64,000 nucleotides of DNA from Limiplasma sp034927815 (GTDB taxonomy: Bacteria > Bacillota > Clostridia > Christensenellales > Aristaeellaceae): contig JAYFPK010000019.1 of NCBI GenBank assembly GCA_034927815.1, positions 41,810 to 105,809 of the forward strand, written 5' to 3'. Under the pieces are notes generated by a model. The model worked only from the letters and a program-made list of their open reading frames with translations. It ran no database searches and was not told the origin of the DNA. Positions 44,938-54,486 of this stretch are shown piece after piece (the stretch's first letter is position 1; every line of letters begins with the position of its first letter). Position numbers and translations under genes: made by a program.

Positions 44938-47900
44938 CTAACGGTCGATTAGCATATTGATTCTGTCCGAGAAAAAATCTGGAAACGGCACCAACATGCT
45001 TAATATCTTATCAGCATGATATTTTATTAAGTCAATTATATCCGCTTCTTGAGTTTCGATTCCTATGATCTCGGAAATCGCTTCTGCAAGCAATCTATCA
45101 TTAAATACCGATTCACAAATCGAGACCGCAGTTCCTGAACTTACACCGTACTTAAGTCTTTTTTGAAGTGTGCAAAATAAAAAATGTGAATTGATCGCAT
45201 CTTCATTGTCTGTATCAATGCACAAAATATCAACAATATTGCCGATAAAAAAGCTCAATTGATATGAAATCGATTTGCTGCACACTTCTTCTATTGAATT
45301 TATGGATAAGTCTGTATCGTGCGATATTTCAATAAATGTTTTGCCCGAAATCCATAGCTTGCTTAAAGAGCTGAATTGCTCTGGAGAAATCTTAGTATTA
45401 TGCGTCTGGATAAAAAAGGATATTACCATATCCAAAATTTGCTCTTTAGTATATGAGGTACAAGTAATGGCTTTATGTTCAATCCAGTCTTCAATCTTAC
45501 GAGATAAATCGATGCCTACCATGGTTCGGGCATATGTCTGAATCTTTATAGAATCACCAATGGATTGAATTCTTTTAGCTATAACTGTGAACAGTTTTAT
45601 GAGTTGATCCTTTTCTTCTTCGGTTGCCAATGTATAGGCAAGTGTTTCTCGGCAAATTCGGATTGCATTCTCTTGGTAATCAGTCTTCTCATAACGTGAA
45701 AAGACAAAGCAAAGATGATTCTCAATTGATTCCACAATTGACTGCCTAAGGTTAATTGCCGATATTCCCGTACTTCGGTCTTTTCCCGGATAGTTCTCAA
45801 GATACCATGAAACCAGTCTCCCAATTAGTGAACTAAAACAATCCGTTTTTTCATAATTGTCTATTATATGTTCTGAAATTGTCCTTCCTGATAGAGTTAT
45901 TTCATAATCAACCTCGATATCCTTAACAACTGATAGAATGGAACTACTGCATGGTTCTGCAGAATTCGGATCGAACATCCTAATGCAGTCATTCCAACGA
46001 TAAATACCGCCGTGTTTTCTATCAGTCTTTTGGTCATAGAACTTTGGATCTGTAACCACAATGCTTCCTTCTGTATACATACCCGACCGAGCGGTTCTGC
46101 CAATGAGGTTCTGGAAGCTTCTGATTTGCATACTGTTTTTACTTAAGCGGAAGCTTGTCATAAATAAGTATTTGATAGGGATGTTGACCCCTTGTGCAAG
46201 TGTTGACGTGCAAACAACAAAACGAATATGATTATGTCTTATAGCATATTCTATCGCAAGCTTAATTCCATTGGGCAAATCAGCATAGTGTGGAAAAATG
46301 CCAAGGAGTGCGCCTTGGCTATACTCGTGATTTTCACCATAATATGCTTTTATTAAGTTCTGAATTTTCTCTGCCTGTTCTATATTTGTTAACTCCATGA
46401 GTCTTGCCAGGTTATATTCCCGCTTATGTAGCTCCAGAACTCTTTTAATGACAGTAAGAACACTGTCAGTCCTGTTCACATATATAGCAACTCCACCATT
46501 CCCACAAAGCTTAATGGCGTAATATATTGCGATATCTTTGGCATCGGTCATTATGGGGAAGATTCGAACGGCTCGTTCCCCTTTGAAATTATTCAGCTCA
46601 ACCGTTTCAATGCTCTTAGGGATATAATAATCTGATTCATTGGCGTCATCAGAATAGTAGTTGATATCTTTTGATTGAGATGAAAATCCTATCGATTTCG
46701 GTGTAGCCTTTATTCTTTCGCTTGATGCAAGTACACCAGCGTTCTTAAATAGCCAATTTTTAATCTGTTCGGCATTTGATAGAACTGCTGACAACAAAAC
46801 AAATTGTTTTTCTGCCGAAATCTTCTCTCTAATTTCTGATATAAGAAGCTCATACGAAGCACCCCTACTACCATCATCAAACATATGACCTTCGTCAAAT
46901 ACAAAAAGATCAATTTCATCGATAATATCTTCCTGATGATGCATAATATAGCTGAGTTTTTCAGGCGTACAAGTAATAATTCTTTTCTGGAATAAATCAG
47001 AAAGATCAAACGAAAAATCTTCCTGAAGAACGTCAGAGAACTGATTAATAATCACTTCATTCCCAAATGCCTGATTCATGTCGTTAGTTATTTCATTGCA
47101 TAACGCTCTAAGAGGAGCAACAATAATGGCCGTACTTGCTCTATTAGCGAGAAAAGCGGATCTGATAATTAACTCAATGCTCTTCGTCTTGCCGACCCCA
47201 GTCGGTAATTGAATGATTGCATTACTTCCATCCAGAATTCCTTTTTTGCAGATAAGTTCTTGGGATGGCCACAATATTTTCGTTGCGCTAGGCTTTTTTA
47301 GATACTCTCCCCATATTTTTTTTGACACACCTGAATACTCAGGCAGGAGCGCCCAAGCCGATTTTTTTATACATTCCATCGTTACAGCAATTAGTATATC
47401 TACATAATATATATCAATGGGGCTGTAATTTTCATAAATTTCTTTTCGGTATTGAAGTAATAGTTCGTTTTCATTTCCCACCAGATTACCAGAACGAAAA
47501 TACTCGTTCAAAAAATTTAGTATGTTTGCGAACGTTGACTTGCTCTTACTATGAGGCACCATTATGTTCCTCAGAGCAAAATTGAATAAATAGATCAGTA
47601 GCATTTGAGGTGTCTCATTGGCGTTATTTTTATTAAATATAATTTTCGAACACAAAACCTTGGCGCTTCCTAGGTCATCTGACAAAAAATACGCAGTTGC
47701 CCCTGAAAGTAAAAAGTCATAGTGGTACGCTTCTCTGTCTCTAGAGTTCACTGCTGCGTCAAAATATTGTGATGCATTAATTAGGTATGGTGCGAATTCG
47801 TTACACACTTCAACATTATCTTCAATAATTCCCTCGGCATAACGAGAGATTATGTATATAGTGGGGTATGATAATTCATTTGAATTTAATCGGAACTTTG

Positions 47901-47991
47901 GATAGTCGTCCTGGTCGACATCATATTCAACGAGTTTTGCTTTTGCTTTTTGATATTTCAACATATATTGCGAAGTGCTTGAGAAATTCAT
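44938..47991 (-). CDS. hamB: Hachiman helicase HamB
   Basis: 1017 residues. The ATG at 47991 overlaps the hamA stop as ATGA and has GAGAGG upstream; a GTG three codons earlier is less likely. Superfamily 2 helicase: Walker A LPTGVGKT (263-270), DEGH box (366-369), motif V-like STLAQGVNIPIKYLFMTSF and motif VI QNLIGRTARSG. The N-terminal 230 residues and C-terminal 350 are helical. In Hachiman systems HamB watches for damaged or phage DNA and controls the HamA nuclease. Confidence 0.88.
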   Translation of the reverse strand: MNFSSTSQYMLKYQKAKAKLVEYDVDQDDYPKFRLNSNELSYPTIYIISRYAEGIIEDNVEVCNEFAPYLINASQYFDAAVNSRDREAYHYDFLLSGATAYFLSDDLGSAKVLCSKIIFNKNNANETPQMLLIYLFNFALRNIMVPHSKSKSTFANILNFLNEYFRSGNLVGNENELLLQYRKEIYENYSPIDIYYVDILIAVTMECIKKSAWALLPEYSGVSKKIWGEYLKKPSATKILWPSQELICKKGILDGSNAIIQLPTGVGKTKSIELIIRSAFLANRASTAIIVAPLRALCNEITNDMNQAFGNEVIINQFSDVLQEDFSFDLSDLFQKRIITCTPEKLSYIMHHQEDIIDEIDLFVFDEGHMFDDGSRGASYELLISEIREKISAEKQFVLLSAVLSNAEQIKNWLFKNAGVLASSERIKATPKSIGFSSQSKDINYYSDDANESDYYIPKSIETVELNNFKGERAVRIFPIMTDAKDIAIYYAIKLCGNGGVAIYVNRTDSVLTVIKRVLELHKREYNLARLMELTNIEQAEKIQNLIKAYYGENHEYSQGALLGIFPHYADLPNGIKLAIEYAIRHNHIRFVVCTSTLAQGVNIPIKYLFMTSFRLSKNSMQIRSFQNLIGRTARSGMYTEGSIVVTDPKFYDQKTDRKHGGIYRWNDCIRMFDPNSAEPCSSSILSVVKDIEVDYEITLSGRTISEHIIDNYEKTDCFSSLIGRLVSWYLENYPGKDRSTGISAINLRQSIVESIENHLCFVFSRYEKTDYQENAIRICRETLAYTLATEEEKDQLIKLFTVIAKRIQSIGDSIKIQTYARTMVGIDLSRKIEDWIEHKAITCTSYTKEQILDMVISFFIQTHNTKISPEQFSSLSKLWISGKTFIEISHDTDLSINSIEEVCSKSISYQLSFFIGNIVDILCIDTDNEDAINSHFLFCTLQKRLKYGVSSGTAVSICESVFNDRLLAEAISEIIGIETQEADIIDLIKYHADKILSMLVPFPDFFSDRINMLIDR

Positions 47992-48794
47992 TGTACGCAC
48001 CTCTCATAAATATCATGCGTCAAGTCCATAAGCTTTTTCCCATGTATATAGAATATTTTCTGATTACTCATTAAGCAAAGCTGCTCACCCGTTATCCCCA
48101 TTATTATTTTGTCTGGGATTTCCGTTTGACTGCTTACTGCGGCACCAATGAACGTCAGTTTATAATCATTCTCGGTTTTTTGTTGAAAGCGAGCTATCTC
48201 TATTGATTCAGAATCTTTTCCGATATATTTAAGTTTTTTTCTATAATAATCAAGGGTATGAGCAAATCGGTGCTCGTCTTTTTTTGAATCAGCCACGGCA
48301 TCAATAATAGAATTTGCATCATCTGATGTGAGTTGCGCCTTGACCTCCGCAGCTATCAGTTCATCGTTCTTACTTGGCGTTTTAAAACCTTTGTGAAATC
48401 TGTAAGCTATAACGTCAGTCCCATGTTCAGACTGGGTTTTGCCAGAACGGTTTTGTTGTTTGCAACGCGGTACTTTATAGCCGTATATGAAGTGAAGCAA
48501 ATCAGAGATAAGGATTTCTGTTATATCATTAGAACGAGAAGCAGGGCCAAAATCGTCGGTTTTCTGTGGGATAACATACCGCCTAAGATACTGTTCAGCC
48601 GACAAATGATTTACGGCTAAAGACTCAGCCAGATCCTCATCAGATATGTAGTGTTTACGAAGATGTAACGCCCAATCATCAAAAACAGTATCATCAAGTG
48701 CATAATTAAGCGTATAGCATGTCAATGGTGTACTGTCTTCAAAGACCACACCTTTTTCTTCAGCTATCCAAGTAATATATCTTGGACAATTCAT
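47988..48794 (-). CDS. hamA: Hachiman nuclease HamA (DUF1837)
   Basis: 268 residues with the DUF1837 pattern. The PD-(D/E)xK nuclease signature is visible: Glu93 in NDITEILISDLL, Asp127 in HGTDVIAYRF and Glu150-x-Lys152 in LIAAEVKAQ. Partner of HamB, encoded directly downstream with a 4-base overlap. Known Hachiman systems degrade DNA in infected cells and stop phage spread. AGAGGA serves as ribosome site after a leader of about 140 bases. Confidence 0.9.
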   Translation of the reverse strand: MNCPRYITWIAEEKGVVFEDSTPLTCYTLNYALDDTVFDDWALHLRKHYISDEDLAESLAVNHLSAEQYLRRYVIPQKTDDFGPASRSNDITEILISDLLHFIYGYKVPRCKQQNRSGKTQSEHGTDVIAYRFHKGFKTPSKNDELIAAEVKAQLTSDDANSIIDAVADSKKDEHRFAHTLDYYRKKLKYIGKDSESIEIARFQQKTENDYKLTFIGAAVSSQTEIPDKIIMGITGEQLCLMSNQKIFYIHGKKLMDLTHDIYERCVQ

Positions 48795-48892
48795 GTGAAC
48801 ACTTCCTCTTTATGACTCGGTTTAATCATTTTGCTGAGGCCTGTTTTGACTTAACTCGCCACTGCGCGAACTGCACATTATTGCTCCTACAC

Positions 48893-48971
48893 GAAATTGG
48901 GAACAATTCCTTAGAATTAGTAACACATATTGCTTTTTATTGTACCATAAGCTCCTGTAGATTTACAACAC
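48893..48971 (-). promoter_or_regulatory. Promoter and leader of the hamAB operon
   Basis: On the minus strand: -35 TTGTAA (48968-48963), an 18-base spacer and -10 TACAAT (48944-48939). Strongly similar to the promoter of the downstream helicase operon at 43564-43640, including sequence beyond the transcription start. Confidence 0.75.
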
Positions 48972-49126
48972 GAAACGGCATATTACACTGTTTCCTTTTT
49001 ATGTGAAATCTTCTACCTGTACAGGTTCACCCCTTGTATAGGGGTTTAAATCGTGTGCACCCAGTTGCACCCAATTTGACAACCCCCTCCACGAAATCCT
49101 TGATATCGTTGAATTGTATTGACCAT

Positions 49127-49239
49127 GCAGTGGTCAGACAGTTCCTCCATATAGAACTGAATAAGCGCCTTTCAAAAGATGACTGTCAAGGATAGCCCAT
49201 ATCCAGCACGTTATTCCACTGGATAGGCCCGGCGTCCGC
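49127..49239 (+). repeat. Interspersed 110-bp repeat, copy 2
   Basis: Matches 24898-25009 (about 85% identity by eye, same orientation). It sits immediately outside the right-hand copy of the island-bounding repeat. Confidence 0.7.
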
Positions 49240-49268
49240 CACGTCCGCCAATGGAATCGGGTAAACCA

Positions 49269-49380
49269 TCCTTCTTATGAAAGTGTAAAAGGTAACTTTT
49301 ATTCACTGGAGTCTGTCCTTCTTTGGAAAACAAACCACTCAAGGTCTTTCTAACACCACTCCACGACATGCCTTCCTTAA
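49269..49380. repeat. Island-bounding direct repeat, right copy (SIR2-like gene relic)
   Basis: 112 bp, about 92% identical to 40287-40398, coding on the minus strand for the same C-terminal stretch (KEGMSWSGVRKTLSGLFSKE). No SIR2 domain precedes it, so it is the tail of a lost second copy or the product of a duplication at insertion. Confidence 0.85.
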
Positions 49381-49474
49381 GTATCCAGTAGCAAAAAGAG
49401 CACAATAACAACAAAATTCACTTTACATTGATTATGCCTCTCGCATGTTATTCAACTAATTCTTGTATCCGCGA

Positions 49475-49501
49475 GGTCTGTATCAAAAAATGATACAGGC
49501 C
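49475..49501. terminator. Hairpin after the recombinase operon
   Basis: GGTCTGTATCA / TGATACAGGCC (10 of 11 pairs) with a 5-base loop, some 55 bases after the last gene of the minus-strand recombinase operon. A second AT-rich inverted repeat (AAAATATA...TATATTTT) follows at 49503-49523. Likely terminator or element end. Confidence 0.55.
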
Positions 49502-49555
49502 AAAATATAGTCAATATATTTTGATCAAACGGCGGCACACGAAGAATTAGCCTCT

Positions 49556-50410
49556 TTATTCTTGCGTGTTACCATCATCCTCATCCAACAAATCAGCTTC
49601 AACATCCAAATCGGCATTGGTTCCAGTGTTCTTCTCATAGAGCTTATTCCATTGCAGTGGATGCCTGCACTTGCGGTTATACGCCACAAGCATGGCCTCC
49701 GCATAGCCAAGTGAACCCGGCCTCCTTTCCTTGGCGGTTCGCGCAAGCTGTTTAACAGAGATAAACCCTATACGTTCCTTAAACAATTCATCCTTCAACG
49801 CATCTCCAAACGTGTACACAAGCCGGGCTACTCCATTGAGAAAATTCCCAGATAGTGAGTACATGTCGCCTTCCCATGCGCTTACGCAAAGACGAAGGGT
49901 ACGATCCAACAAATGATAGCCGTATTTATCATAGATGTGCTCAAGGGCCGATACCGCGCAAATGACGTTATAGTTTCTCACCTGGCCAATAGATAGAGAG
50001 TAGGAATTCACCAGATCCCTTATGATAAGCTGCTTATCGTTTCCAGCCTCAATATTCGCCATGAACACCTCATAAGGTTTGAGCGCCTTTACAAACTTCA
50101 TCTGGTTAGCGAAAATATCCGCTTCATCCTGATAGTTCAGTTCGTCGTAGATCATGCACCAAACAGGAGTATCCCGCGACCCAGAAACAAGCGCGACAAT
50201 CTCTATAGTGTGCTGTCCGTTAAAGACAAAGTTGATACCCTCACGTCTGCTAACCTTTACGGGGTTAATCTGTCGCAAATCAAAATGCGCGGCGGTCTGT
50301 TCAACATGGCTTTGTGATATATTTCGCTGATACTCCTGGCTGGATACCAGGTTTTTTATCGGAATCTGCTCAAAATGAACATCAGGAACAAACAAACTGT
50401 AGTCAGGCAT
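49556..50410 (-). CDS. ParB/DUF-like nuclease-fold protein of the recombinase cassette (second)
   Basis: 284 residues. The N-terminus has a ParB-like pattern (IPIKNLVSSQEYQRNISQSH, then VSRREGINFVFNGQHTIEIV, where GQHT replaces the usual DGxHR). The rest is helical. It starts one base before the preceding stop ends (TGATG), so translation is coupled. It is the last gene of the cassette. It could help the recombinase or bind DNA of the element; its exact role is unknown. Confidence 0.7.
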   Translation of the reverse strand: MPDYSLFVPDVHFEQIPIKNLVSSQEYQRNISQSHVEQTAAHFDLRQINPVKVSRREGINFVFNGQHTIEIVALVSGSRDTPVWCMIYDELNYQDEADIFANQMKFVKALKPYEVFMANIEAGNDKQLIIRDLVNSYSLSIGQVRNYNVICAVSALEHIYDKYGYHLLDRTLRLCVSAWEGDMYSLSGNFLNGVARLVYTFGDALKDELFKERIGFISVKQLARTAKERRPGSLGYAEAMLVAYNRKCRHPLQWNKLYEKNTGTNADLDVEADLLDEDDGNTQE

Positions 50411-51384
50411 CAGAATTCCCCCTTCATCGCGGCGAGCAAAGCCTGTATCTCACTCCGTAAAAGCTCCAAAGCTTCCTTGAGGCGGGTTTTCGCTTCGGGT
50501 GAAACCCTATTTAGATCGCCTTTTGTCCTCGCTCGTTCAACGGAACCCGCCCAGGAAGGGATCGTAAACGCAAGGCCATTCGCTAAACTATCGGGGTCAT
50601 ACGCGGGCATCGTCTTGATGGCGGGTATGTTGTTGGACTTTGCCTCGGACTTCTTCTCCCGCTCGCTAGACAGATCTCTTCGGGACTCGCTATATCGAAT
50701 GTAGGAAGTTGAACCAACCCCCATCTTTGAACTCAAATCTTTCATTTCCTCCGTGTCCATTTCCGAGAGCGCCACGATATTTTCGTGAGAAATCTTATAG
50801 TTACCCGAAAGTATCTTGGGAACCATATCCGGTATTTTTTTCCCAAGCGCGTCCAGCGCTTGGCTGTACTTCGCGTATTTCTGTACCGCTCCGGAGGATA
50901 AATGATATTGATCCCCAAGTCTCGTAGCTGTGCGGTGCGCGCTTTCCCGACGTTCCTTGCCAGTCATTTCCGCAGGGCTATTTGATACGCCTGAATCCCG
51001 CGACCTGGTATACTGGTTACGGCCTCTGGCGTTTCTGTGAAAACCTATGATTTTCTCCGCTTCGTATTGCCGGCCAATCAGGTATTTCCGCGTTTCTTCC
51101 GTGATATTTCTACGGCCAAGTTGATTCCCACAAATCCAAATGATTGCCGCTTCACGTTGATCAAATGATACTTCCTGTATAGCGTATGGGATATCAAGCC
51201 GATTGCAGATTTCATATCGGTTATGCCCGTCGACGATGGTGCCGTTCCACGCGATGATTGGATCCCGGCATCCATCCGCGACCAGATTCGCTTCCAGTTG
51301 GGCGTATTCTTCACGGCTTAGCGGCCTGATCAGATTTTTAAATTCAGCGTTTATTTGTAACCGCTCATAGCCCTTATCTATCAT
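50410..51384 (-). CDS. ParB-like protein of the recombinase cassette (first)
   Basis: 324 residues. ParB N-terminal-type domain at about 10-110 (FKNLIRPLSREEYAQLEANL, then IVDGHNRYEICNRLDIPY with the DGHNR box), followed by a helix-turn-helix-like region (SGAVQKYAKYSQALDALG). It overlaps the next upstream gene by 11 bases. Its function could be DNA binding or partition of an excised element; unproven. Confidence 0.78.
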   Translation of the reverse strand: MIDKGYERLQINAEFKNLIRPLSREEYAQLEANLVADGCRDPIIAWNGTIVDGHNRYEICNRLDIPYAIQEVSFDQREAAIIWICGNQLGRRNITEETRKYLIGRQYEAEKIIGFHRNARGRNQYTRSRDSGVSNSPAEMTGKERRESAHRTATRLGDQYHLSSGAVQKYAKYSQALDALGKKIPDMVPKILSGNYKISHENIVALSEMDTEEMKDLSSKMGVGSTSYIRYSESRRDLSSEREKKSEAKSNNIPAIKTMPAYDPDSLANGLAFTIPSWAGSVERARTKGDLNRVSPEAKTRLKEALELLRSEIQALLAAMKGEF

Positions 51385-51763
51385 TTTCAGGGCTCCTCTC
51401 GACCTTCTTTAACGTATACAAGGAAAAATAAGCCACACGATTTGTTTGGTCGATCTCCCCCGCCAGATGGTAGCTGTACCTACAGTCAAGCGCGCCAAAG
51501 ATTTTAAACAATCCGTTCATGAGAGCGGTGCTGTAGAACTCTATACAACTTTTAAGTTCCAAATTCAAGTTAATCTTATTAGCGGTTCCGCCTGGGATCG
51601 GCTTATCCGAGCCAAGGATCGCGATATACAACTCCTCCGGATTGATCAGAAACTGAATAAACGCCGGATCACCAAGGTAGCGTAATGTCTTCCTGTATAT
51701 ACGAAATCTGTTCCGTTTGAGGTCAATGGTTAAATCCGCGGGCAGTGAATTTTCAGTCTTCAT
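51374..51763 (-). CDS. Small protein with the cassette's shared domain
   Basis: 129 residues. Consists mostly of one domain (about 15-120) with an order of motifs like those of the two genes upstream: a short beta start (NRFRIYRKTLRYLG), then FLINPEELYIAIL, then LFKIFGALDCRYSYHLAGEI and a final hydrophobic strand. It overlaps both neighbours by 11 bases. Unknown function. Confidence 0.7.
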   Translation of the reverse strand: MKTENSLPADLTIDLKRNRFRIYRKTLRYLGDPAFIQFLINPEELYIAILGSDKPIPGGTANKINLNLELKSCIEFYSTALMNGLFKIFGALDCRYSYHLAGEIDQTNRVAYFSLYTLKKVERSPENDR

Positions 51764-52583
51764 TGGTCACGCCTCCTGAGATGATGTTATGATCCACGCT
51801 AGCGGGCGGATTCTTTGTGCGTCCATATGGAACTTCTTCAGATTGGACAGCGTTGTTATCTTTGATCGCATACACGGCATAGCCGTCAAAAATGTCAATT
51901 CGCATCGCCTGGCGGTGCTCTTTGAAAGGCAGCCCGAACCGTCCCTGCCAATCAGCCGGAAAGACAGGGGCGCGCGACATTTTCGGTTTTTCGCCCTCAT
52001 TGAATACGCGTTGGTAAACCTCCGTCGCGGACAGATCAAAGGCGATCAAGTAGTCATCCTTCGCGTGAACGATTTTGCCAAGGAGCTTATATCGGTAGTC
52101 CGGATTCCATCCCATTAACGAGAAAATGTTCGCAAAAAATAACTTACAGGTAATTCTCCGGGGCTTTCTCCGAGTAGCGCCTTGAACGCACCAGGAAACA
52201 GCGTCATGCTCCTCTTCGCGGCACAGACGGAAAGCGAGGCTTTTACTGTCAACATTCACCAGCGCCTGCACCCAATCCACCGCCTGGAACTTTTTCAGGC
52301 AGATAGCGTTGAAATATACCTTGAAATTGTTGAAAGTAATAGAGGGCTCATTCATATGCGCGAAGAATTCACGCCGAACCACCTGATAACCTTCGTAGTC
52401 AAATTCGCCATTCAGCTCAATCACCTCATCGTTTTCCGGAGGTTCGGGAGGTGGCGCGGGCGGCGTTGAAACATGGTCATCTTTCGGCGGTATGATTCCT
52501 TCATCATGTGACACACCACTCTCAAGATGCTGTGGCGCGTTTGTAATCATCCCCATATGTCGCTCTTTTGTAAAATCATCCAT
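51753..52583 (-). CDS. Protein with the cassette's shared domain and proline-rich start
   Basis: 276 residues. Residues about 35-60 are rich in proline (TPPAPPPEPPE). The shared domain follows (about 75-195: FNNFKVYFNAICLKKFQ, ALVNVDSKSLAFRL, FSLMGWNPDYRYKLLGKI). The C-terminal part includes a motif also found in the recombinase tail (RAPVFPADWQGRFGLPF). It overlaps the recombinase stop by 8 bases. Confidence 0.72.
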   Translation of the reverse strand: MDDFTKERHMGMITNAPQHLESGVSHDEGIIPPKDDHVSTPPAPPPEPPENDEVIELNGEFDYEGYQVVRREFFAHMNEPSITFNNFKVYFNAICLKKFQAVDWVQALVNVDSKSLAFRLCREEEHDAVSWCVQGATRRKPRRITCKLFFANIFSLMGWNPDYRYKLLGKIVHAKDDYLIAFDLSATEVYQRVFNEGEKPKMSRAPVFPADWQGRFGLPFKEHRQAMRIDIFDGYAVYAIKDNNAVQSEEVPYGRTKNPPASVDHNIISGGVTNED

Positions 52584-54486
52584 CCACTATCCCCTCCGAT
52601 TTACCGTGTCCCAATTCCTGACTGATGAATCGTTTCAGCTCATCAAAGTCAGTTACATGGATTTTCGCTCCCGTTTCGAACAAGCGGCCTTCCATTCTGA
52701 TCTTCCAGTCGCTCTTTTCCTGTGATTCCATAGGCGGAAAGATGTGCCGGTGCAAGTAATATTGATTCCCAAACGAATTCGTCCACTCCCGCGGGATGGC
52801 GCGAATTCTTGTACCAGAAACCGCAAGTGGCTTACTTGCGTCAGCCTCGGCTTCAGTCGCGCCTTCTCTTGTGAGCATATGTGGCTTTATAAACGCTTCG
52901 GCATCATTCATATTAAATATGTATACAGCCTCGTTGTCCTTTTGAAAGAGTGAGCCGGAAACGCGATACTTGAAATCCACATTCCACCCAAACAATTGAA
53001 ATAACGTTCCAAGATAAGCCGCGCCGGATATTTCCTTAGGGTAATAAACCCCGCCAGAAACTCTTGAGCAGATGATCGCGTGCCTGCTATCCTTGGCCGC
53101 GGTTCTGACCGCGAAGCGCGAGTCAATAGGATTGACCAGAAATTCAAGCCTGTTGTTTTTACCAAGCTTACGGACACAAGCGGTGCTGAATTTTATCTTC
53201 TTGTCTTGAAAAACCGCGTATGGACGTTGTATGGTGTCGAAGAACTCGGAACGTGTGATTTCGAAGCCGCGCATATCAAAATCCCCGGCCTCGACCTGAA
53301 CATGAATCTCCCGCGCTCGCTCCTCGTACCCATCATGCCCATCTTCAGCGCCGCCTGTATCCAGATTGATACTGGCCGCCGCCTGATAATAGTCCGTGAG
53401 CTGAAAACCAGCCCAACGGGGATTGATCGTGACGAAACCTTTCAAAAGCCCGCTATCGATTACCCGCAGTTCGGGCAGAACCGACTTATTTCCATACTTG
53501 GCGTTATCCAACAACCGCTGGACGGCTATGTAATCATCTCTTGTGATGATCGCGTCATGGTGATTTCGATAAATGCTCTGTGGCCTATCTCCTCGGTTTT
53601 TCTTCGACTTATGGTTCAGATAGTTGGGCGTAAAGGTCTTTCTTGTCTTTACATACCCACAATGCCTTTCATTCCGAAGTACATTAACAATAGAATCTGA
53701 TGTCCAGTTTACATTGCCCAAATAGGTCCTTCTCCCCAATTCCGTCAGCGTATTCGCGATATCCGCCGTGGAGTATCCGTAAAGATACATATAGAAGATG
53801 AGCTTCACGGTTGACTCTTCCTCCGGATTAATGACCAGGTTGCCGTCCGAATCATGGGAGTAACCCAGAAGTTTCGGTGTCAGCGGAAGACCGCCGTCGA
53901 GCCTCATACGCAGAGAAGTCTCCATACTGCGGCTTCGTATATGCGATTCCTCCTGAGCCATCGTCGCCAGGAAGGAAAGCGCCATTTGCGAGTCCTCATT
54001 TAGCGAGAAAATGCACTCACTCTCAAAAAACACCCCGACCGGGTGGTGCAACTCAGCCAGCATCCGTATCATAGTGACACAGTCAACCACGTTGCGAGCA
54101 AAACGGGAGACGCTCTTGGTGATGATCATATCGATTTTCCCGGCACGGCAGTCGTTCATCATTCTGTTGAACTCATCTCTACGGTCCAGCGAAGTTCCGC
54201 TGATTCCCTCGTCCGCGTAGATTTTCACGAGCGTCCAGTTGGGATGGCGGGCGACGTAATCCTCGTAATATTTCTTTTGTAGTTCATAGGAAGATGTCTG
54301 CATGATATGTTCAGTGGATACACGGACATACACCCCGACCCGTTGCGATACATCGTTATCGTAATAATCCATCGGCTTCCTCGCCGGAATAAATTCATAG
54401 TTGTCACGGTTGACTTCCGCGTAAACCTTTTGGTGGATACGCGCCTTCCACTCGGCTACTTTCCGCTTTTTGCTCCCATCAATCAT
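52576..54486 (-). CDS. Large serine recombinase with extra C-terminal domain
   Basis: 636 residues from the ATG 8 bases after AAGAGG. Resolvase domain at about 45-190 with catalytic serine near 57 in VYVRVSTEH and conserved TKSVSRFARN; then a recombinase domain (LLGYSHDSDGNLVINPEE, IANTLTELGRRTY). After about residue 370 comes a domain shared with the next two genes (KFSTACVRKLGKNNRLEFLV, QLFGWNVDFKYRVSG). The usual zinc-ribbon motif was not seen. It can be expected to move or invert the surrounding element. Confidence 0.88.
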   Translation of the reverse strand: MIDGSKKRKVAEWKARIHQKVYAEVNRDNYEFIPARKPMDYYDNDVSQRVGVYVRVSTEHIMQTSSYELQKKYYEDYVARHPNWTLVKIYADEGISGTSLDRRDEFNRMMNDCRAGKIDMIITKSVSRFARNVVDCVTMIRMLAELHHPVGVFFESECIFSLNEDSQMALSFLATMAQEESHIRSRSMETSLRMRLDGGLPLTPKLLGYSHDSDGNLVINPEEESTVKLIFYMYLYGYSTADIANTLTELGRRTYLGNVNWTSDSIVNVLRNERHCGYVKTRKTFTPNYLNHKSKKNRGDRPQSIYRNHHDAIITRDDYIAVQRLLDNAKYGNKSVLPELRVIDSGLLKGFVTINPRWAGFQLTDYYQAAASINLDTGGAEDGHDGYEERAREIHVQVEAGDFDMRGFEITRSEFFDTIQRPYAVFQDKKIKFSTACVRKLGKNNRLEFLVNPIDSRFAVRTAAKDSRHAIICSRVSGGVYYPKEISGAAYLGTLFQLFGWNVDFKYRVSGSLFQKDNEAVYIFNMNDAEAFIKPHMLTREGATEAEADASKPLAVSGTRIRAIPREWTNSFGNQYYLHRHIFPPMESQEKSDWKIRMEGRLFETGAKIHVTDFDELKRFISQELGHGKSEGIVDG

